Shown: piece after piece, positions 60,244 through 64,000 of the stretch
Layout: each line of letters opens with the position of its first letter
Position numbering within the stretch: the first letter of the stretch is position 1
From: Candidatus Iainarchaeum andersonii SCGC AAA011-E11
Lineage (GTDB): Archaea > Iainarchaeota > Iainarchaeia > Iainarchaeales > Iainarchaeaceae
Assembly: GCA_000402355.1 (NCBI GenBank)
Contig: AQRS01000043.1
Span: 71,458 to 135,457 of the forward strand
Direction of reading: 5' to 3'
DNA length: 64,000 nucleotides
Program-made: the position numbers and the translations under genes
Notes under the pieces: generated by a model
What the model was told of the DNA's origin: nothing
The model's input: only the letters and a program-made list of their open reading frames with translations
Databases searched by the model: none

Positions 60244-60549
60244 ATGAGCGACGGGCACGACAAGGACAGCCACGGCGGCGGGAAAAGCGACAGCGCAAAA
60301 AAACCCGTGACCGATAATTTTTTCCAGAAGGTCGAGGACTACATCACGGGTGCAATAAGCACTTTCGTTGCGGCCGTTTTCTTCCTCATATCACTGGGCG
60401 TGGTATACGGCTTCTTAGTTTCGAGGGCAAATCCCGACATACAACCAATACTTTATGCGGCTCCGCTTCTGGCAGGAATAATAGCTTACTACAACAGGGC
60501 GTTCGCCATTTGGATTTTCATAATAGGCCTCATACTGGTGCTTCTCTGA
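60244..60549 (+). CDS. Small membrane protein, 101 residues
   Basis: A polar N terminus with His/Gly/Asp (SDGHDKDSHGGGKSD) precedes two or three membrane spans (about residues 37-58, 66-80 and 84-101). No family is recognised. It lies 11 nt before the membrane-bound ArsR-type regulator on the same strand, so the pair probably forms one operon. Confidence 0.7.
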   Translation: MSDGHDKDSHGGGKSDSAKKPVTDNFFQKVEDYITGAISTFVAAVFFLISLGVVYGFLVSRANPDIQPILYAAPLLAGIIAYYNRAFAIWIFIIGLILVLL

Positions 60550-60560
60550 GTTGAGCAAAA

Positions 60561-61142
60561 ATGGCTGAAATCTCGTTGACGAAAAACGAGTTCAAGGCGC
60601 TTTCCTCCGACACGCGGGTAACAATACTCAAGTCTCTGGACGAACGCAATTATACGCTCTCGGAAATCGCGAAAAAAATCGGCGTCGCGCCCCCGACGGC
60701 AAAGCAGCACACCACAATCCTCATGCAATCCGGCCTCATTGAACTCAAGGACGAGGGAAGGAAATGGAAATACTACTCGCTCACAAGAAAAGGCAGGGAC
60801 CTTTTGTACTCAAAACAGAATAACATGGGCGTACTCATAATACTCGCGTCGAGCCTCGTAATGCTCGCAGGAATAGCAATGATATTCGGGCCAGCATTCA
60901 GCATTACTTCACAATCCGCAACAATGCAAAACGATTCAGGGACACTCGTGACAGGCGCTTCCCCGCAGATACAGCCTGTTCCTACGGCGGAAAAAATTGC
61001 AGCCGGACAGGACTTGGGAAACGAAACAGCCTCAGGCACGGAACAGGGACAGGGAAGCAATAATGCCTTAATGGGCGCAATCCTGGTTCTTGCGGGCGCA
61101 ATCGCAATAATATACACACTTAAATATCGTCAATCAACGTAA
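60561..61142 (+). CDS. ArsR-type winged-helix regulator with two membrane spans
   Basis: 193 residues. Residues 1-85 are an ArsR-like winged helix (FKALSSDTRVTILKSLDERNYTLSEIAKKIGVAPPTAKQHTTILMQSGLIELKDEGRKWKYYSLT). Then come one membrane span (about 88-110), an outside Ser/Thr/Gln-rich loop of about 50 residues, and a second span (about 168-186). A DNA-binding domain tied to the membrane suggests signal transfer from outside to promoter. The envelope/pilin-like genes that follow are candidate targets. Confidence 0.85.
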   Translation: MAEISLTKNEFKALSSDTRVTILKSLDERNYTLSEIAKKIGVAPPTAKQHTTILMQSGLIELKDEGRKWKYYSLTRKGRDLLYSKQNNMGVLIILASSLVMLAGIAMIFGPAFSITSQSATMQNDSGTLVTGASPQIQPVPTAEKIAAGQDLGNETASGTEQGQGSNNALMGAILVLAGAIAIIYTLKYRQST

Positions 61143-61174
61143 TATTTAAGTTACTTTTCGTCCAAGGTTCAATA

Positions 61175-61702
61175 GTGAACCGAAAAGGATTCTTTAGCAT
61201 AATCGCGGCCCTGCTGTTCCTCACAATAGCCACATCAGTTTCGAACACGGAGCTTAAGGCCGGAACAAAGGCGGCACAAACCGGCAGGGAAGTCCTTTCA
61301 ATCAGGAAAAGCGCCTTTGAAAGAACCGAAGCGGAACTGTTCATCGACAAAAAAATAGAACGGTCCATTGGAAACACCGCGCCGGAAAAAATAGTTGCGG
61401 AGGAAATAAACCGTAAAACAGCATCACAAATCATGGCGGGCTTCCGCGAACTTAACCTTGATGCAAAATCCTGCGCAAAAAACGGGAACACAATAATTGA
61501 AACAAGCCCTCTCAATGAAGAAAAGATTGCGCTGCTCACGAGAACTACCGCAATCAAAACCGGGCCGGTCGTGGAAATAATTTACAGCATAACCGGCGGC
61601 TTAAGCGCGGAGTTCCCCTGCGCGGAAATACCAAACGGAAATTACTCCTTGTTTTTTGCCCTGCCCATCGGATACACGAGAACATTCACGGTGCTAGAAT
61701 GA
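61175..61702 (+). CDS. Pilin-like envelope protein 1
   Basis: 175 residues. The N terminus MNRKGFFSIIAALLFLTIATS is a short basic segment, KGF, then a hydrophobic helix, as in prepilin-like proteins. A mostly helical region and a C-terminal beta-rich domain with two cysteines (KSCAKN and FPCAEI) follow. It is the first of four overlapping genes. Family assignment rests on the N terminus only. Confidence 0.65.
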   Translation: MNRKGFFSIIAALLFLTIATSVSNTELKAGTKAAQTGREVLSIRKSAFERTEAELFIDKKIERSIGNTAPEKIVAEEINRKTASQIMAGFRELNLDAKSCAKNGNTIIETSPLNEEKIALLTRTTAIKTGPVVEIIYSITGGLSAEFPCAEIPNGNYSLFFALPIGYTRTFTVLE

Positions 61703-62016
61703 ACTCGCTCGAACTGATTTTCGCGCTTCTGCTGATTTCATCCTTTGGGGCACTTATTATACACGAGGAAAAAGAACTTTCAATGCGCCTCCTTTCAGCG
61801 GAAAAAGAATTCGAGGAAAAATATGCGGCACAGGAATGTGCGGCGCTCGCAAACAATTATTACGCGGAAGCCGGAGGAAAATTAGAGTCAAAACTCGGCT
61901 GCACAAAAAACGGCACAAGGTTTTTGTCCGGAAATCACGCAGCCGAAACACCCGGATTTGAGGCGGAAATAGTGAACGGCGCAATAACAATACAAACGGA
62001 GGGCCACTATGGATAG
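61699..62016 (+). CDS. Pilin-like envelope protein 2
   Basis: 105 residues. One N-terminal hydrophobic helix (LELIFALLLISSFGALII) is followed by a charged helix and a small outside domain with cysteines in QECAAL and LGCTKN. It overlaps its neighbours by 4 and 8 nt, so it is translated as part of a tight operon. The function is not known. Confidence 0.65.
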   Translation: MNSLELIFALLLISSFGALIIHEEKELSMRLLSAEKEFEEKYAAQECAALANNYYAEAGGKLESKLGCTKNGTRFLSGNHAAETPGFEAEIVNGAITIQTEGHYG

Positions 62017-62464
62017 GGGCCTGTTCTTTTCCGCGGACGCGGCGGCATACGTTTTCATAATGCTGGTCATTCTCGGGCTTGCATTGCAGCACACCGCGGC
62101 AGGAACCAGAAAATTGTCCGAAAAAATGGCGTGGCAAGAAAAAACGCTTTTTGCGGATTCACTCGCGGAAGCGATTGTAAAGAACAGGAGCGCTGAAAAG
62201 CCGTGGCTCGGCGCCGCATACTACGATTCAGGCTTTCACAGGGTTGAAAGCAACGTAATTGACGCGAAACTGCTTGAAAGCATAACGCGGAAAGAGTTCG
62301 GGAAATTCGCGCTTTCCGCAATTTACGAAAAAAACCGTGAGGGCATTGCATACCTGTTTAATGCAAACGGGAAAAACTGCGCCGCGTCCGAAAGGTTCGT
62401 GATAGTGAAAGGCGCGGAGGAAAAAAAGGAAATTCTGGGGATTGTTGTCTGTGAAAACCGATAA
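62009..62464 (+). CDS. Pilin-like envelope protein 3
   Basis: 151 residues. MDRGLFFSADAAAYVFIMLVILGLAL is a prepilin-like start with one hydrophobic helix. The outside domain has two cysteine sites (GKNCAAS, VVCENR). It overlaps the genes before and after. It probably belongs to the same surface filament or envelope complex as the flanking genes. Confidence 0.65.
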   Translation: MDRGLFFSADAAAYVFIMLVILGLALQHTAAGTRKLSEKMAWQEKTLFADSLAEAIVKNRSAEKPWLGAAYYDSGFHRVESNVIDAKLLESITRKEFGKFALSAIYEKNREGIAYLFNANGKNCAASERFVIVKGAEEKKEILGIVVCENR

Positions 62465-62795
62465 AGGGCTGATGACGCTGGAAGCTATGCTCTCCCTGCT
62501 GCTCGTGGCGGCAATCATGGCAACAGCTGCCCCTCACAACGAAACCGCGGAAGAAACATTGCTGCAGCACTCAAAAGCATTGGACCTGCTCATTGTGTGG
62601 GCAACCGAAGGCACCGCAGAAAATGAAATGGTTTTGGACGCGGAACTTTTGCTCGGGAAAAACAATTTTGAGCTCTATGTGGATACAGAAAAAATTTACG
62701 GGGAACCGAGCAGGGAAAAAGTTTCGGAAACAATATTAAGGCACAGGAACGGCAAACCCGAGGAAATAACCCTTTCAGCCCACATCAACAAATAA
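62451..62795 (+). CDS. Prepilin-like protein 4 with Glu+5
   Basis: 114 residues. The start is GTG 62451, inside the end of the previous gene. The N terminus MKTDKGLMTLEAMLSLLLVA fits a type IV prepilin: basic residues, Gly at the cleavage site, Glu at +5 and then a hydrophobic helix. The remaining 85 residues are a small alpha/beta domain. It converges on the minus-strand pilin gene with a 21-nt overlap. Confidence 0.7.
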   Translation: MKTDKGLMTLEAMLSLLLVAAIMATAAPHNETAEETLLQHSKALDLLIVWATEGTAENEMVLDAELLLGKNNFELYVDTEKIYGEPSREKVSETILRHRNGKPEEITLSAHINK

Positions 62796-63173
62796 AGCGC
62801 GGTTCTTTGAAATGCGGAGGGTTATTTTTTCGCGGAACTTGATTGAATCAAAAGTGTACTCGGCATTCGGAAGCCCGAAGGTTTTGGTTGAGCCGGCATA
62901 GGAAAGAACCATGGTTGGTGAAGGGGCAGAAACTATTTCCCATTCCCCCTTTATCGGGGAGGAAACGATTTTTTCCGAGCCTTCGCCAAGCACGGAAATA
63001 ATATTGATTGCCCCGTTCAGGGATGAAACAAATTCCTGCGCATTTCTCGCCTCCACGGAAAACATGGCGGCATTGTAAAGCCCCGAAAGCGCGGTCAGGG
63101 AAACAGAAAGAAATGCAACAAGCGCGGCCATTGCGAGCAGGAACTCGATGCTTGCCTGTGCCTTTGGAGTCAT
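62775..63173 (-). CDS. Class III-signal pilin-like protein
   Basis: 132 residues. MTPKAQASIEFLLAMAALVAFLSVS carries the archaeal class III motif QxSxExxxL, cut by EppA-type peptidase, followed by the hydrophobic filament helix. The rest is a beta-rich head. It overlaps the stop of the plus-strand cluster at its own 3' end, and its start overlaps the upstream pilin gene by 4 nt. No EppA, TadA-like ATPase or TadC-like platform gene is in the window. Confidence 0.85.
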   Translation of the reverse strand: MTPKAQASIEFLLAMAALVAFLSVSLTALSGLYNAAMFSVEARNAQEFVSSLNGAINIISVLGEGSEKIVSSPIKGEWEIVSAPSPTMVLSYAGSTKTFGLPNAEYTFDSIKFREKITLRISKNRALFVDVG

Positions 63174-63340
63174 ATGTCATCTATTTCCTTGAAAATGTCC
63201 TCGGTTTTCTTGTCAAAAACCTTGGTGCCGCTCTCCGCGGTCTTCTGCAGCTGCGAAACAAGCAGCAGCACTATGGCCACAAGCGCCGCAAGCACAATGA
63301 TCATTTCAATGGAAATCTGGGCTTTTTCGCTGAAAAACAT
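63170..63340 (-). CDS. Small class III pilin (major pilin-like)
   Basis: 56 residues. MFFSEKAQISIEMIIVLAALVAIVLLLVS has the QISIE motif and hydrophobic helix of archaeal pilins; only about 25 residues follow, ending in an acidic helix. Small size and first position suggest the major filament subunit. ATG 63340 is preferred because TATA box ATTTATAATATG (about 63362-63373) lies some 25 nt upstream, giving a leaderless mRNA; ATG 63352 would be too close. Confidence 0.85.
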   Translation of the reverse strand: MFFSEKAQISIEMIIVLAALVAIVLLLVSQLQKTAESGTKVFDKKTEDIFKEIDDI

Positions 63341-63458
63341 ACAAAAAACCATAAGGAAAACATATTATAAATATTACGTTGATTGACGAATAATATTGCT
63401 AGTTGGTCGCCTTAATAAACTCTGGAAAAACATTATTTATCTGACAGGAGAACTAAAT

Positions 63459-63914
63459 ATGCCGGAAAATAATTTGCCGACCCAAAAAAAACGAAGATTG
63501 GCAAATTTTATGCAAAGGACAGCCATGGTTTTTATTTTATCCGCCATCCCGGGATTCATAGTTTACAATCGGGGAGTGAACGTTTTTCACTGGTTAACAC
63601 GCCCAGCGCAACACCAAACTGATTTAAGGAAAATTGATGGTTTAGTAGAAGCCATTGAAAATGAAGGAAGCCATCTTTCAACAAAATCATGGCATAGCTA
63701 CATATTTGGAGGGTCGAACAAATCCCAAAAAGAAATTGAAAATATATTGAAGAACATTAACAGAGGGAAAACAAGCGAGGCGGAAAAAAAACTAAATGAA
63801 CTTTACCGGGATTTTACGGCAAGCATTTCTAACAATAAACGAAGAATGGACTCTGGGACAAAACTCAGCTTTTCATGTGTTTGGCTGAGTAGTTGTGTAG
63901 GGTTGCGCGGCTGA
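63459..63914 (+). CDS. Membrane-anchored hypothetical protein, 3' end probably disrupted
   Basis: 151 residues in the open frame, unrecognised. A basic N terminus and one membrane span (about 21-37) precede a helical outside region (EIENILKNINRGKTSEAEKKLNELYRDF). AGGAG lies 9 nt before ATG 63459. The last 20 codons (after about 63850) run into sequence that codes on the other strand, so the true C terminus was probably replaced when an insertion element landed. The gene is A/T-rich compared with its neighbours. Confidence 0.6.
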   Translation: MPENNLPTQKKRRLANFMQRTAMVFILSAIPGFIVYNRGVNVFHWLTRPAQHQTDLRKIDGLVEAIENEGSHLSTKSWHSYIFGGSNKSQKEIENILKNINRGKTSEAEKKLNELYRDFTASISNNKRRMDSGTKLSFSCVWLSSCVGLRG

Positions 63915-63999
63915 AAGCCGCGGTTATGATGCGTTCTTGGAGGCGTTGCCTGATACCTCCGAATTTGCGTTTATCTTTTGAGAAGTTGTATTCGCTGCG
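63865..63999 (-). CDS. C-terminal end of a probable transposase (cut by window edge)
   Basis: 44 residues of an open frame entering from beyond the right edge. The pattern SEYNFSKDKRKFGG..R....ATLHN resembles the C-terminal ExxFSxxKRKFG..R...HN block of DDE transposases of the IS5/IS4 kind. Its stop lies about 15 nt from a point (about 63850) where the plus-strand gene appears broken, as expected for an insertion-element end. The identification is tentative. Confidence 0.45.
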   Translation of the reverse strand, partial: RSEYNFSKDKRKFGGIRQRLQERIITAAFSRATLHNYSAKHMKS

Positions 64000-64000
64000 C

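Overview
The window is archaeal chromosome. It carries archaeal-only information-processing genes: aIF2 alpha and beta, aIF1A, Rio1, a Pno1/Dim2-type KH protein, topoisomerase VI A and B, archaeal release factor aRF1, PriS/PriL primase, GINS, two PCNAs, RFC large subunit, Orc1/Cdc6, Rpo11, Csl4, membrane-bound LonB and PheS/PheT. Promoters are archaeal (TATA box about 25 nt before leaderless or short-leader starts). A Methanococcus-type S-layer protein, class III (QxSxE) pilins, short intergenic gaps and small membrane-anchored proteins of unknown function fit a small-genome lineage such as Diapherotrites/Iainarchaeota or another DPANN group. That placement is inference; the archaeal assignment is firm.

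Layout. 0-7 kb: end of a presenilin-like protease, a VTT/DedA membrane protein, then a + strand translation/ribosome-maturation/topoisomerase block (aIF2b, DUF424, aIF1A, Rio1, Pno1, Top6B, Top6A). 7-12 kb: a five-repeat cysteine-rich surface protein, ADP-forming acyl-CoA synthetase alpha, and a minus-strand HAD-HAD-Mre11 operon. 12-15 kb: tRNA-Cys followed by A/T-rich accessory genes (a putative GNAT toxin/antitoxin pair bounded by a copy of the tRNA 3' end, and an ABC-F ATPase). 15-24 kb: hydroxyacid dehydrogenase, uL16, Dph2, UMP kinase, aRF1, an alpha/beta hydrolase and TruD. 23-31 kb: cell-surface block with a GT-C protein, a membrane thioredoxin, a GT2 synthase and the 1060-residue S-layer protein. 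31-42 kb: EndoQ-like nuclease, PAC2, aIF2a, eS27, GINS, PriS, a 12-codon mini-ORF, PriL, PCNA-1, RpiB, PCNA-2, signal peptidase, Rpo11 and Csl4. 42-53 kb: SpoIIM-like protein, stomatin, DUF373, LonB, a bacterial-type sigma factor, RNase Z, a nucleotidyltransferase and Nob1. 53-60 kb: PheS/PheT with a small gene between them, RFC-L, Orc1/Cdc6 and a RelBE-like module. 60-64 kb: a membrane-bound ArsR-type regulator, a run of pilin-like envelope genes, and a gene apparently cut by an insertion element at the right edge.

Most striking is a gene at 47.8-48.9 kb for a protein with sigma-70 regions 1.2, 2, 3 and 4 plus a second C-terminal sigma-4-like helix-turn-helix. Archaeal RNA polymerase does not use sigma factors, so its partner and role are open. 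Other notable items are the micro-island at tRNA-Cys, hairpin repeats with compensating stem changes abutting stop codons, a structured rpiB leader with mutually exclusive pairings, an isolated promoter/SD/12-codon/T-tract unit between priL and priS, paired PCNAs, and enzymes that lost key residues (Csl4 zinc ribbon; hydrolase nucleophile Ser to Gly).
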